64,000 bases of DNA. It comes from Deferribacteres bacterium (lineage in GTDB: Bacteria > Chrysiogenota > Deferribacteres > Deferribacterales > Geovibrionaceae). The position numbers and the translations under genes were made by a program. Under the pieces are notes generated by a model, which worked only from the letters and a program-made list of their open reading frames with translations, was not told the DNA's origin and made no database searches. Within the stretch, counting starts at the first letter, position 1. Each line of letters begins with the position of its first letter. The stretch is taken from positions 62,001 through 126,000 of the forward strand of contig JAEWZN010000008.1 of the NCBI GenBank assembly GCA_023395255.1. Direction: 5' to 3'. Below are positions 36,336 to 45,341 of this stretch, piece after piece.

Positions 36336-36500
36336 TTAGCCGATGGAAATTGTCAGCATTTTCTCTTCTATTTCGTCTTTTCTTTCCTGAGCAGCTTTCA
36401 CGCTGTCAAACCCTATATGACCTTCAACAGCGCAAAATGCTTCATCATCAAATATATCAAAGCAGTTTTCAGTTTTTTCAGAATTGTTTTCAGAGGACAC
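36336..36500 (-). CDS. Possible small acidic protein (54 aa)
   Basis: An open frame with a GTG start and a GGTGA sequence a few bases upstream would encode a 54-residue protein, strongly acidic at its start (SSENNSEKTENCFDIFDDEA). An amphipathic, Lys/Glu-rich helix near the end (VKAAQERKDEIEEKMLTIS) gives it a protein-like composition. It is collinear with the Gate-domain gene, ending 49 nt before it. No family is recognised. Opposite-strand frames in this region are also open but have Phe/Ser-rich, non-protein-like translations. Confidence 0.45.
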   Translation of the reverse strand: MSSENNSEKTENCFDIFDDEAFCAVEGHIGFDSVKAAQERKDEIEEKMLTISIG

Positions 36501-36604
36501 AGGCTCACCCCACAGGTTTGATAGCGAATACTATACAACTGTGAAATAAAAAGAAAAGAGAAAATAAACAAAACATGTTTTATTGTTTTATTTTTAAACT
36601 GCGT

Positions 36605-37027
36605 CTACTTGCTGCTCTGCGGAAAAAGGCTTAACGGCGTTTCAGGGGTTCCCGCATAAAAGACAATTATTTCCGCAGGAGCATCTCCTGTATTTTCCCC
36701 TTTGTGCCATGTGTTTACGACTTCAACTATCGTTTCTCCGGCTTTAAGATGAAGGATGTCGCCGTTTTCGGCGGTAACTTTCAGTTCCCCGGAAACAAGC
36801 ACCCCGACATTGATAACCGGATGTTTATGCAGCGGAAGGACAGCTCCGGCCGGAATAGTTATCTTAAGAACAGTGACTTCCGGCTGTCCGTCAGGATAGC
36901 GGGGGAGGGGTTTGCCGTCCCAGCTTGAGCCTGTTGCGGCAAGAGTTACAGCTTTAACGGATGGGGGTTCTGCTCCGAAAGCTGAGACAGAGAATGCAAA
37001 AAGAAATATAATGATGAGTTTTTTCAT
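36605..37027 (-). CDS. Secreted cupin-domain protein
   Basis: A 140-residue protein with a signal peptide (KKLIIIFLFAFSVSAFGA) and one cupin domain. Motif 1 is seen in VLPLHKHPVINVGVLVSGEL (two His), and motif 2 around HLKAGETIVEVVNTWHKGEN (His near the end). The three His suggest a metal site. Small periplasmic cupins of this kind have varied or unknown roles. It ends 51 nt before the pyr operon's last gene stop region and starts after GAGG. It has no obvious operon partner. Confidence 0.8.
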   Translation of the reverse strand: MKKLIIIFLFAFSVSAFGAEPPSVKAVTLAATGSSWDGKPLPRYPDGQPEVTVLKITIPAGAVLPLHKHPVINVGVLVSGELKVTAENGDILHLKAGETIVEVVNTWHKGENTGDAPAEIIVFYAGTPETPLSLFPQSSK

Positions 37028-37078
37028 ACAGTTGCCTCAAAATGAAAAGCGGGCAGGATACCCCCGCCCGCGCTATAG

Positions 37079-38350
37079 TTAAATATCTGCTTTATAAACC
37101 TCTTTTCCGTTCTTGAAGGTAAGAACGCAGAGCCCTTTCAGGGTTTTGTTCATGTATGGTGTGTTTGTTGATTTTGATTTATTCAGTTTACTGTCAAAGA
37201 CATATTCCCTGTCGGGATCTATAACCGCTATATCCGCAAGCGCTCCTTCTTCTATTACGCCTCTGCCTTTCAGGCGGAGAAGATTCGCCGGAGCATAGCT
37301 GCAAAGCCTTGAAAAGTCATTTTCATTTATGATCCCTTCGCGGACAAGGTTCAGCGTGAGCGGAACCAGCGTCTGGAGCCCTGTTATACCGAACGGGGCG
37401 AGGTCAAACTCCTGAAACTTCTCATCCCTGCTGTGGGGTGCGTGATCCGTGGCTATGCAGTCTATTGTTCCGTCCATGAGGCCTTCCTTCATGGCTTTAA
37501 CATCATCTGCACTGCGCAGGGGAGGGTTCATCTTGCAGTTTGTGTCGTAGGAGAGAAGCTCTTTATCGGTGAGTGAGAAGTGGTGCGGCGTAACCTCGCA
37601 GGTTACGTTCAGACCCTTCGATTTGCCCCATCTCACAAGCTCAACGCCGTATCTGGTGCTGATGTGGCATATGTGCACATGCCCGCCTGTGAGCTTGGCA
37701 AGGAGAATGTCACGGGCTATCATAATCTCTTCCGTTTCAGCAGGTATTCCGCGCAGACCGGTTATGGCTGATACCTCTCCCTCGTGTATGACCCCTTCGC
37801 CCGCAAGCTGTTTGTCCTCGCTGTGGCTGAGTATCATTCCGCCGAAGCCGGAGACATATTCCAGAGCCCTGCGCATAACATCCGAGCCGAGAACAGGCTT
37901 ACCGTCATCTGAAAAGGCGCATGCGCCCGCGCTGAACATATCGCCCATCTCCGTGAGCTCCTCACCGTGCATTCCTTTGGTAACGGCGCCTACAGGGAGA
38001 ATATCGCATATGCCCAGTTCTTTGCCTTTGTCCACCATATATTTTGTAATAAAGGCATTATCGTTCACCGGCTTGGTGTTCGCCATGGGGCATACTGCTG
38101 TCACACCGCCCGCTGCTGCCGCATATGAGCCGGAAATGATGTCCTCTTTATATTCCAGACCGGGATCACGGAAATGGACATGCATATCTATAAGACCGGG
38201 AAGAACCATTTTCCCTTTGAGGTCATAGGTTTTATCAGCCGCCGGGGTGTCGTCGGTGAGCGATTTTATTATGCCGTCCTCAATGAGGATATTTTTGGTA
38301 AGCGTTCTGTCATGGTTGATTATCTTACAGTTTGTAAGGAGTGTTTTCAT
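37079..38350 (-). CDS. pyrC: Dihydroorotase
   Basis: A 423-residue zinc amidohydrolase that closes carbamoyl aspartate to dihydroorotate in pyrimidine synthesis. The metal motif [10 protein letters not shown] is near residue 57. Others are [28 protein letters not shown] and [13 protein letters not shown]. The full length matches the ~425-residue class I type. The ATG overlaps the pyrB stop by 4 nt (ATGA). It is the last gene of the pyrR-pyrB-pyrC operon. Confidence 0.96.
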   Translation of the reverse strand: MKTLLTNCKIINHDRTLTKNILIEDGIIKSLTDDTPAADKTYDLKGKMVLPGLIDMHVHFRDPGLEYKEDIISGSYAAAAGGVTAVCPMANTKPVNDNAFITKYMVDKGKELGICDILPVGAVTKGMHGEELTEMGDMFSAGACAFSDDGKPVLGSDVMRRALEYVSGFGGMILSHSEDKQLAGEGVIHEGEVSAITGLRGIPAETEEIMIARDILLAKLTGGHVHICHISTRYGVELVRWGKSKGLNVTCEVTPHHFSLTDKELLSYDTNCKMNPPLRSADDVKAMKEGLMDGTIDCIATDHAPHSRDEKFQEFDLAPFGITGLQTLVPLTLNLVREGIINENDFSRLCSYAPANLLRLKGRGVIEEGALADIAVIDPDREYVFDSKLNKSKSTNTPYMNKTLKGLCVLTFKNGKEVYKADI

Positions 38351-39279
38351 TGTTCGATACCTCTCTGACCTGTTCCCAGCGTGTAAAGCACAGCCATTCT
38401 CACCGCCACGCCGCTTTCCACCTGCGGGAGGATTACAGACTGGCCGCAGTCCGCTATTTCACTTGATATTTCAACCCCGCGGTTAATGGGTCCGGGGTGC
38501 ATTACTATGGCATTGTTGGAGAGTTTAAGTCTCGCGGCGTTCAGCCCGAAGTATCTGGCGTATTCCTTCACAGAAGGCAGAAGCAGCTTGCCCTGACGCT
38601 CTCTCTGTATACGGAGGGTCATTATAACATCCGCCCCCTCCACAGCTTCCTCCATATTACTGCATATTTTAGCACCGAAAGGGTCAGTGCAGCGGGGAAG
38701 CATGGTTTTCGGTCCGAAGAGGCGGAGATTTATGCCGACTTTGGGCATAGCCCATATGTTTGAGCGGGCAACCCTGCTGTGGGTTATGTCGCCGATGATG
38801 GCCACATTAAGCCCCTCAAGCCTGCCTTTGTGCTGTTTTATGGTAAGCATGTCCAGAAGCGACTGGGTAGGGTGTTCGTTAAGGCCGTCTCCGGCGTTCA
38901 CTACAGATGCCTTCGTATTTTCCGCTATGAACTTAACCGCGCCGCTGTAGGCATGGCGGACAACGAAAATGTCCGTGCTCATCGCTTCAATATTGTGCAC
39001 AGTGTCTATCAGGGTTTCGCCTTTGGCTGTGCTGCTGGCTGATGCGGAAAAGTTTACGGTATCAGCGGAGAGCCTCTTGCCCGCTATCTCAAAGGAGGTT
39101 CTCGTGCGGGTGGAGTTCTCAAAGAAAAGGTTCACAACTGTTTTCCCTTTGAGAGTAGGGACTTTTTTCACATCTCTGTGGTTTATCTCCCTGAAATTTT
39201 CCGCAGTGTCCAGAAGATGAAGAATCTCTTCTTTTGAGAGGTCTATCATCCCTAAAAGGTCTTTTCTGCTGTATGACAT
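38347..39279 (-). CDS. pyrB: Aspartate carbamoyltransferase catalytic subunit
   Basis: A 310-residue enzyme that joins carbamoyl phosphate and aspartate. The carbamoyl phosphate motif [15 protein letters not shown] is at about residues 54-68. [24 protein letters not shown] and the C-terminal [11 protein letters not shown] follow. AGGAG lies 7 nt before the ATG. It starts 26 nt after pyrR and overlaps pyrC by 4 nt. No pyrI regulatory subunit gene is present, consistent with control by PyrR in the leader. Confidence 0.97.
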   Translation of the reverse strand: MSYSRKDLLGMIDLSKEEILHLLDTAENFREINHRDVKKVPTLKGKTVVNLFFENSTRTRTSFEIAGKRLSADTVNFSASASSTAKGETLIDTVHNIEAMSTDIFVVRHAYSGAVKFIAENTKASVVNAGDGLNEHPTQSLLDMLTIKQHKGRLEGLNVAIIGDITHSRVARSNIWAMPKVGINLRLFGPKTMLPRCTDPFGAKICSNMEEAVEGADVIMTLRIQRERQGKLLLPSVKEYARYFGLNAARLKLSNNAIVMHPGPINRGVEISSEIADCGQSVILPQVESGVAVRMAVLYTLGTGQRGIEQ

Positions 39280-39305
39280 TTGCCTGCTCCTAATAAATTA
39301 GAGAA

Positions 39306-39848
39306 TTATTTTTTTATTATGCAAACAGAGTCCGCTCCGGCGGTTTCTCTGAAATTTACCTGAACACTTTCGCTCAGCGCGGTGGGAACGGACTTCCCCG
39401 TGAAATCCGGCTGAATAGGCAGCTCCCTGTGGCCTCTGTCTATGAGGGCGGCCAGGCTGATTTTCGATGGTCTGCCGAAATCCGTGAGGGCATCAAGGGC
39501 GGCTCTCACCGTTCTTCCGGTGAAAACAACATCATCAACAAGGATGATGTATCTGCCTGTCACACTGAAAGAGATCTCTGTTCCTCTGATAACAGGGAAG
39601 TCTGCAATCTGCGTCTGTGAGAGGTCATCACGGTAGAGAGTGATGTCCAGATACCCTACATCCGGCTTTTTCCCGCTGTGTTTTGCGATTTCATCCGCAA
39701 TTCTGCGGGCGAGCACATCGCCGCCGCTCTTAATACCTACGATTCCGAAATTGTCCGAGGAGCGAGCTGACTCAAGGATCTGGAAAACCATTCTGGTTAT
39801 CATCCCTGCCATTTCCCCGCTGCTTAGAATCTCTTTCCCGTGACTCAT
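39306..39848 (-). CDS. pyrR: PyrR bifunctional regulator / uracil phosphoribosyltransferase
   Basis: A 180-residue protein of the PyrR family. The PRPP-binding loop reads YIILVDDVVFTGRTVRAAL. GIKSGGDVLARRI and LIDRGHRELPIQPDFTGK are family hallmarks. In other bacteria PyrR binds UMP and a leader RNA element to promote attenuation of pyr operons, and it also has uracil phosphoribosyltransferase activity. The ATG with GGAGGG 6 nt upstream is chosen over the TTG just before it. It is the first gene of the operon, directly after a leader with a terminator. Confidence 0.95.
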   Translation of the reverse strand: MSHGKEILSSGEMAGMITRMVFQILESARSSDNFGIVGIKSGGDVLARRIADEIAKHSGKKPDVGYLDITLYRDDLSQTQIADFPVIRGTEISFSVTGRYIILVDDVVFTGRTVRAALDALTDFGRPSKISLAALIDRGHRELPIQPDFTGKSVPTALSESVQVNFRETAGADSVCIIKK

Positions 39849-39877
39849 CAACGACCCTCCGCAGTCTGTATTTTTTC

Positions 39878-39930
39878 AAAAAAAAAGCCTTCCGTCCCGA
39901 AATGGGCGGAAGGCCTTAGAGCTCTCTGTA
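39878..39930 (-). promoter_or_regulatory. pyr leader attenuator (terminator with possible PyrR-binding loop)
   Basis: On the minus strand, GCCTTCCG and CGGAAGGC (39887-39914) form a hairpin with an internal CCC/GGG extension, followed by nine Ts (39878-39886). This lies 30 nt upstream of the pyrR start and downstream of the promoter, so it would stop transcription before the operon. Just 5' of it is ACAGAGAGCTCT (39918-39929), similar to the CAGAGAGG core of known PyrR-binding loops. Attenuation by PyrR is inferred; the terminator is directly visible. Confidence 0.7.
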
Positions 39931-39970
39931 AGAATTTGTGAACTTTCTGCGTTTTTTCATCTCAAGCCTG

Positions 39971-39999
39971 ATATTAGATCTCCCTAATTTCGCTGTCAA
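39971..39999 (-). promoter_or_regulatory. Sigma-70-type promoter of the pyrRBC operon
   Basis: On the minus strand a consensus -35 TTGACA (39994-39999) and -10 TAATAT (39971-39976) are separated by exactly 17 bp. The start point would be near 39964, giving a leader of about 115 nt. Confidence 0.8.
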
Positions 40000-40124
40000 T
40001 AAATATCGTTGATAAAAACGTAATTATTTCGTAATATTATACGATCAGTAAAATGGCGGGAGTATTTCTTCCGGCGTATGCGCAAGTTTATGATGATAAA
40101 AACCAATCGATAAAAGAGGTAAAA

Positions 40125-40514
40125 ATGAAGTTAAGAACTGTACTTTTCGCTGCCGTGGTCTCACTGTTCATGTACGGGTGTCTTCCGGCGGTTCTTGTTG
40201 TCGGCGCGGGTGCTGCAGGTGCTACCTACAGCGTAACAACCGACGGCGTATCAGATACCATAACCGCAAGCCCGGAAACAGCCTTTGAAACCATGCTTGA
40301 CGTTCTCAAGGCAGAACGCGGCGTTATCCGTACATCAAGCATAGCGGAAGGCAAGATTGAGGCTGTTCTGCCCAACGCTGATGTGTTTGTGTTCATAGAA
40401 GATCAGGGGCTTGGCAAAGTCAAAGTCACCATTAAGGCCAGAAAAGGGCTGAACCTTCTTCCTGACAAAGAAACTGCCGTCTATATCTACAAACAGTTTA
40501 TCAGGAACTTTTAA
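40125..40514 (+). CDS. DUF3568-like small lipoprotein
   Basis: A 129-residue protein with a signal peptide (LRTVLFAAVVSLFMYGC) whose Cys is followed by LPAVLVVGAGAAGATYSVTTDGV. This arrangement fits small DUF3568-type lipoproteins, whose function is unknown. The ATG has AAGAGG 7 nt upstream; an in-frame start at 40053 would add unrelated residues. The TAA stop overlaps the next gene start (TAATG), so it opens the operon with argA-like and tldE-like genes. Confidence 0.75.
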   Translation: MKLRTVLFAAVVSLFMYGCLPAVLVVGAGAAGATYSVTTDGVSDTITASPETAFETMLDVLKAERGVIRTSSIAEGKIEAVLPNADVFVFIEDQGLGKVKVTIKARKGLNLLPDKETAVYIYKQFIRNF

Positions 40515-40963
40515 TGCTCAGAAAGGCCACTCTGGCTGATACCAGAAAAATACAGAAGCTGGTCAACGCTTACGCCTCCAAAGGTGAAATGCTCTCCTTA
40601 AGCATAAGCGAGATATGCGAAAGAATACTCGAATTTATAGTATGGGAGGAGGACGGCGAGCTCCTCGGATGCTGCGCCATGCACCCTTCATGGGAAGATC
40701 TGGTGGAACTCCGCTCCATAGCTGTCGCGGAACATGCCTCCAGACACGGCATAGGCAAAGTTATGGTGGAGAAAGTTCTGGAAATGTCCAGGGAAATCGG
40801 CGCGAAAAAAATATTCCTGCTCACCTACAAGGCGGATTTCTTCGCGAAATTCGGCTTTAAAGAGGTCGAAAAGGACACTCTGCCGAAAAAAATCTGGTCG
40901 GACTGTCTGAAATGCGCCAAATTTCCCGACTGTGACGAAACAGCAATGGCAATGGAGCTTTGA
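40514..40963 (+). CDS. argA: Short-form N-acetylglutamate synthase-like GNAT protein
   Basis: A 149-residue acetyltransferase. The acetyl-CoA loop reads EHASRHGIGKVMVEKVL. The C-terminal segment LPKKIWSDCLKCAKFPDCDETA is characteristic of short ArgA-type enzymes that make N-acetylglutamate for arginine synthesis. The Cys-rich end (C-x2-C-x5-C) is part of this family pattern. Overlap with the genes before and after (TAATG, TGATG) indicates translational coupling. No other arg genes are in the window, so the activity is inferred from family resemblance. Confidence 0.75.
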   Translation: MLRKATLADTRKIQKLVNAYASKGEMLSLSISEICERILEFIVWEEDGELLGCCAMHPSWEDLVELRSIAVAEHASRHGIGKVMVEKVLEMSREIGAKKIFLLTYKADFFAKFGFKEVEKDTLPKKIWSDCLKCAKFPDCDETAMAMEL

Positions 40964-42270
40964 TGGACTTCGCCGGGCGGCTTATTGATAAATATACAAA
41001 GAACTTTGACAGCATAGAGATACAGTTTTCAGAAGGCAGCGCAAAGACTGTGGACATCAGGGACGGAGCGGTGGAAGATGTGGCTGTAAATTCATCCTCA
41101 GGCCTCAGGGTCAGAGTCATTAAAGATGGCAGAATCCTCTACTACACATCCGGCGGAGTAAACGAAGAAAGGCTTGAATCCTTCTTCCGCGAGGCTCAGG
41201 ATGTGATAATGCTCACCGAAGAGGATAAAAATGTTTTCCTTCCATCCTCTCCCGAAGTTTATGAGGAACTTAACAGAACAGAAGAACCTTCCGTTGAAAC
41301 TCTGAAAGAATATGCGCTGCTGGCAGAAAGCGGAGCAAAAGGGTTTGACAGCAGGGTAAAATCGGTTAAGTCAGCTTCATGTTCATATGTTAACCAGAAA
41401 ACTTTAATCACAGGAACACATATAGCGCGTAAGCTCTGGAACAGACAGATTATTTCATCATTCTGCCAGTGTCTTGCGGAAGAAAACGGTGACATTCAGG
41501 AAGGGTACGAGGGGGAAACGGTTTACCTTGGCAAGCCCTTTGAACCGATGCTTACCGGGAAAAAAGCCGCTGAAACCGCAGTGAGCCTCCTCGGAGGGAA
41601 ACCGCTGAAAACAGGTCAATACGGCATTCTTTTCGATTCAGGCACAGCGGCGCAGTTTTTCGAACTTATATCTGAAATGTGCGATGCAGAGAACGTGCTG
41701 AAACACATGAGCCTTTTTGAAGGCAGACTGGGGCAGACGGTTGCGTCCCCCGTGCTCAGCATATGGGACGATCCTTTTCACCCAGATGCCATAGGTTCAT
41801 ACAGGTTTGATGATGAAGGAACCCCCGCGGTAAAGACACATCTTGTTACAAAAGGAACGCTTGAATCCTACCTTCATAACGGCTACACTGCCGGATTAAT
41901 GAAGACTGCCAATACCGCCAACGCTGTACGCACCGGTTCAGGCAAAATCGGCATAGGCGCTTCAAATCTGGTTGTATCATCCACGGAAAAAGCATCTGCA
42001 ATTGCCTCTGTTCAGGGCGATGTTGTGAAGGTTCTGGATGTTATGGGGCTGCACATGGCAGATACAGTAAGCGGTGATTTTTCCCTCGGTATATCAGGTG
42101 TAGTTCTGCGCAGCGGCGAACCGGTTTCGGCGTTCAGGGAATCCGTGCTTACGGGCAACCTGAAAGACCTGCTGAAAGCAGTGACGGCAGTATATGACAA
42201 TACCCGCGTCCACGGCAACGTTGTTACCGGGGATGTATTATTTGATAAACTTACAGTAAGCGGCAGTTAG
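40963..42270 (+). CDS. TldD/PmbA family metalloprotease component (TldE-like)
   Basis: A 435-residue protein of the TldD/TldE family. In these, TldD carries the zinc site and TldE is the partner; together they trim peptide antibiotics and toxins such as microcin B17 and CcdA. No HExxxH site is visible in this copy, which fits the TldE (PmbA) role. Family segments are YGILFDSGTAAQFF, LIWDDPF-like SIWDDPFHPDAIGSYRFDDE and SGDFSLGISGVVLRSGE. ATG at 40963 has GGAG 5 nt upstream. No tldD is nearby. Confidence 0.85.
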   Translation: MDFAGRLIDKYTKNFDSIEIQFSEGSAKTVDIRDGAVEDVAVNSSSGLRVRVIKDGRILYYTSGGVNEERLESFFREAQDVIMLTEEDKNVFLPSSPEVYEELNRTEEPSVETLKEYALLAESGAKGFDSRVKSVKSASCSYVNQKTLITGTHIARKLWNRQIISSFCQCLAEENGDIQEGYEGETVYLGKPFEPMLTGKKAAETAVSLLGGKPLKTGQYGILFDSGTAAQFFELISEMCDAENVLKHMSLFEGRLGQTVASPVLSIWDDPFHPDAIGSYRFDDEGTPAVKTHLVTKGTLESYLHNGYTAGLMKTANTANAVRTGSGKIGIGASNLVVSSTEKASAIASVQGDVVKVLDVMGLHMADTVSGDFSLGISGVVLRSGEPVSAFRESVLTGNLKDLLKAVTAVYDNTRVHGNVVTGDVLFDKLTVSGS

Positions 42271-42350
42271 AGACGTATCCACACAGCGCGAGCGTGTGAG
42301 AAAACGGACAGGATGTACCGTTTGCGAACTATGGAAGAAGGACAGCATAA

Positions 42351-43472
42351 ATGAGTATTGAAGAATCACAAAGCTTATTCTGGGAACTGAAAGAGCAGGT
42401 CAAGGGCTTTTATCCTGTGGTCAATGAGGAAGACATAACCGAAAGAATCCGCAGGGTGGACGAAATGTCCATTAACGAGCCTGACTTCTGGACAAAAAAA
42501 GAGTCAAAAGCGCTGCTTAAAGAGCAGTCAAACATGAAGAAATTCCTTGAAGAATGGAAAGAGGTAAAAGGCCTTGTTGATGAGGTTGAAACCCTTATAG
42601 AACTCTACGGCGAAGGTGCGGAAGAGGTTGGCGAGGAGATTGTCTCTGTAACTGATAAACTGGAAACCACTATCAGACAGTTTGAGCTTAAGCTCATACT
42701 GGACGACCCCCACGACCCTAACAACGCAATCCTCACCATTCACTCCGGAGCGGGCGGAACAGAGTCCAACGACTGGGCGCAGATGCTTTACCGCATGTAC
42801 ACCAGATACGCAGAGAGAATGGGATTCAAGTGCGAAGTTATGGATATGGTGGAAGGTGAAGAAGCGGGCATAAAATCCCTTACTTTCAACATCATAGGCG
42901 CTTACGCCTTCGGTTATCTCAAAGGAGAGATAGGCGTTCACAGACTTGTACGGATCTCCCCGTTCGACTCCCAGAGCAGAAGACACACATCATTCGCCTC
43001 CGTATTTGTTCTCCCTGAGATTGATGACGATATAGAAATAGAGATCAACGAATCCGAACTCCAGATAGATACCTACAGGGCCAGCGGCGCGGGCGGTCAG
43101 CACATCAACACCACGGACTCCGCAGTGCGCATAACCCACCAGCCCACCGGGATAGTGGTCACATGCCAGAACGAGCGCAGCCAGCACAAGAACAAGGCTC
43201 ATGCTATGAAGCTCCTTAAAGCGAAGCTCTATGACCACGAAATGAAAAAGCGCAACGAAGAGCGCGACAAGCTGGAAAGCACCAAAACCGACATCGGCTG
43301 GGGCAGCCAGATACGAAGCTATGTTATGCATCCGTACAAAATGGTTAAGGATCTGAGAACGAGACACGAGACCGGAAACGTGGACAGTGTTATGGACGGC
43401 GGACTTGAACCCTTTATCAGATCATATCTTCTTCATTCGGCAGGTATAGAAAGTGATGCAAAAGAAAATTGA
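42351..43472 (+). CDS. prfB: Peptide chain release factor 2, without programmed frameshift
   Basis: A 373-residue release factor for UGA and UAA stops. The stop-codon-reading SPF tripeptide (RISPFDSQ, ~residue 203) and the catalytic GGQ loop (GAGGQHINTTD, ~residues 248-250) are both present. The whole protein is in one uninterrupted frame; the in-frame UGA near codon 25 used for autoregulation in E. coli is absent. AGGACAG lies 6-7 nt before the ATG. It overlaps the start of alr by 17 nt. Confidence 0.97.
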   Translation: MSIEESQSLFWELKEQVKGFYPVVNEEDITERIRRVDEMSINEPDFWTKKESKALLKEQSNMKKFLEEWKEVKGLVDEVETLIELYGEGAEEVGEEIVSVTDKLETTIRQFELKLILDDPHDPNNAILTIHSGAGGTESNDWAQMLYRMYTRYAERMGFKCEVMDMVEGEEAGIKSLTFNIIGAYAFGYLKGEIGVHRLVRISPFDSQSRRHTSFASVFVLPEIDDDIEIEINESELQIDTYRASGAGGQHINTTDSAVRITHQPTGIVVTCQNERSQHKNKAHAMKLLKAKLYDHEMKKRNEERDKLESTKTDIGWGSQIRSYVMHPYKMVKDLRTRHETGNVDSVMDGGLEPFIRSYLLHSAGIESDAKEN

Positions 43473-44544
43473 GTCTCTACGGCCTACATACGCTCAGATA
43501 GACTTAAACGCATTCGCACATAACATAGAACAGGCAAGAAGCTTAAGCGGAACGGATATAATAGCCATCATAAAGGCCGACGGCTACGGCCACGGGGCGC
43601 TTCCTCTGGCGGAATACGCATGGAAGCGCTGCGGAGTGAAACGCTTCGGCGTTGCCACTCTGTTTGAGGGGATCATGCTGAGGGAGCATCTCGGCCGTGA
43701 GCCCATGATATTCCTTCTGGGATATGTGGATCAGTATCTTCATGACGAAATGTTCAGCAATAACCTAATCCCAGCGGTTTTTGACGATGAAATAGCCTCA
43801 GCTTACCATTCCTACCTCGCAAAACATGACCGCACAGCGGATATAACCCTCAAGATAGACACCGGAATGCACAGGCTGGGCTACCAGCCGGATATGGACT
43901 ACTACAGCTTTACTGTGAAGTACCCCCGTTTCCGTGTATGCCATGTGATGAGCCATCTTTCCAGCTCCGACACGGATCCGGAGTACAGCAATTACCAGAA
44001 AGAGCGTTTCAGGACGTTTATAACGAAAAATCATATCAAATCAAACACCAGCCTGCTGAACTCATCCGGCATCGCAAACATCAGGAATGAATTTTCCCTC
44101 GTGCGGCCCGGTATCATGCTCTACGGTTATCTTTACGGCAACAATGAGGTTGCCTTAAAGAAAGTTATGAGGATATACTCAAAAGTGGTTCATATAAAAC
44201 AGATAGCCGGAGGTGAAACCATCAGCTACAACAGGCGCTTCACCGCGGACAGGGAAATGACCATAGGTGTTGTCCCCATAGGATACGCGGACGGCTATTC
44301 CAGACGCTTTTCAAACCGTGCGGAGATGCGCGTGAATGGTGTTAACTGCCCGGTTATCGGAACCGTCTGTATGGATATGACAATGATAGACCTCTCAAAT
44401 GTTCCTCTTAACGGCTCATACCCGGAGGTGGAAGTTCTGGGAGATAATATAACTGCTGATAAATGGGCGGAACTTGCGGACACTATCAGCTATGAGGTTC
44501 TCTGCGGTATTTCTGACAGAATACCCAGAATCTACAAAGACTAA
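43456..44544 (+). CDS. alr: Alanine racemase
   Basis: A 362-residue PLP enzyme making D-alanine for peptidoglycan. The PLP lysine is K40 in IIKADGYGHG. The second catalytic base, Tyr, is in the GYADGYSRRFSNR region, and RPGIMLYG and CMDMTMIDLS are family motifs. The ATG at 43456 is preferred over an adjacent GTG at 43453. It overlaps prfB by 17 nt, which suggests coupled translation. The mlaE gene follows within 20 nt. Confidence 0.95.
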   Translation: MQKKIESLRPTYAQIDLNAFAHNIEQARSLSGTDIIAIIKADGYGHGALPLAEYAWKRCGVKRFGVATLFEGIMLREHLGREPMIFLLGYVDQYLHDEMFSNNLIPAVFDDEIASAYHSYLAKHDRTADITLKIDTGMHRLGYQPDMDYYSFTVKYPRFRVCHVMSHLSSSDTDPEYSNYQKERFRTFITKNHIKSNTSLLNSSGIANIRNEFSLVRPGIMLYGYLYGNNEVALKKVMRIYSKVVHIKQIAGGETISYNRRFTADREMTIGVVPIGYADGYSRRFSNRAEMRVNGVNCPVIGTVCMDMTMIDLSNVPLNGSYPEVEVLGDNITADKWAELADTISYEVLCGISDRIPRIYKD

Positions 44545-44562
44545 AGGAGAAGTTCCTTCACA

Positions 44563-45333
44563 ATGAACGGAATTCTGGCATTCATAGGCAGACCCTTTAC
44601 AGTGATGAGCGTGGGCGCGGGCAGACTTTTTCTGCTTTTCTGGGAAACGCTGCGTGTAGCTTTTGTTCCGCCGTACAGGTTCAGGCTGTTCATCAAGCAG
44701 GTTGAGTTCATAGGCGTAAACTCGCTTTCCGTCATAATACTCACCGGAAGCTTCACCGGGATGGTCTTCGCCTTTCAGAGCTATATAGGTTTCAGCAAGT
44801 TCGGCGCGGAATATCTGGTGGGAACGGTTGTAACCCTCGGTATGGCGCGGGAACTGGGGCCTGTTCTCTCCGCAATAATGGTGGCCGCAAGGGCAGGCTC
44901 TGCCATCACAGCCGAAATAGGCACAATGAAAGTTACCGAGCAGATAGACGCACTCTCCTCACTGGCGGTTGATCCGGTGCAGTATCTCTTTGTGCCCCGC
45001 ATCCTCGCGGGTGTTTTTGTGATGCCTCTGCTCAATGCAGTTGCCGTGTTCTGCGGTACAGTCGGGGGTATTTTTGTCGGGGTAACTATTCTGGGAATAA
45101 ACAAAACTCTCTATATGGAGAATATGTACCGCTACATAGACCTTTCAGACTTCATAAACGGAATGGTAAAATCTGTTGTGTTCGGACTTCTGGTAACCCT
45201 TGTGGGCTGCTACAAAGGCTACTACACATCGGGCGGAGCGGAAGGCGTGGGCAAAGCCACCACAGAGTCCGTGGTTCTGGCATGCATTCTTATACTTGTT
45301 TTTGATTATATTCTTACGGCATTCATGTTTTAG
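44563..45333 (+). CDS. mlaE: MlaE-like ABC permease (phospholipid transport)
   Basis: A 256-residue inner-membrane permease with about five helices. Family hallmarks include LTGSFTGMVFAFQSYIGFSKF, LGMARELGPVLSAIMVAARAGSA and GTMKVTEQIDALSSLAVDP. With MlaF and MlaD it forms the inner-membrane complex that moves phospholipids between membranes. It starts 18 nt after alr and ends 8 nt before mlaF. No mlaB- or mlaC-like gene follows. Confidence 0.93.
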   Translation: MNGILAFIGRPFTVMSVGAGRLFLLFWETLRVAFVPPYRFRLFIKQVEFIGVNSLSVIILTGSFTGMVFAFQSYIGFSKFGAEYLVGTVVTLGMARELGPVLSAIMVAARAGSAITAEIGTMKVTEQIDALSSLAVDPVQYLFVPRILAGVFVMPLLNAVAVFCGTVGGIFVGVTILGINKTLYMENMYRYIDLSDFINGMVKSVVFGLLVTLVGCYKGYYTSGGAEGVGKATTESVVLACILILVFDYILTAFMF

Positions 45334-45341
45334 GCGGTCTC

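Noticed and set aside
36258-36544. Plus-strand ORFs between the Gate-domain and cupin genes
   Set aside because: The translations are Phe/Ser-rich, lack ribosome-binding sites and overlap the better-supported minus-strand small ORF.
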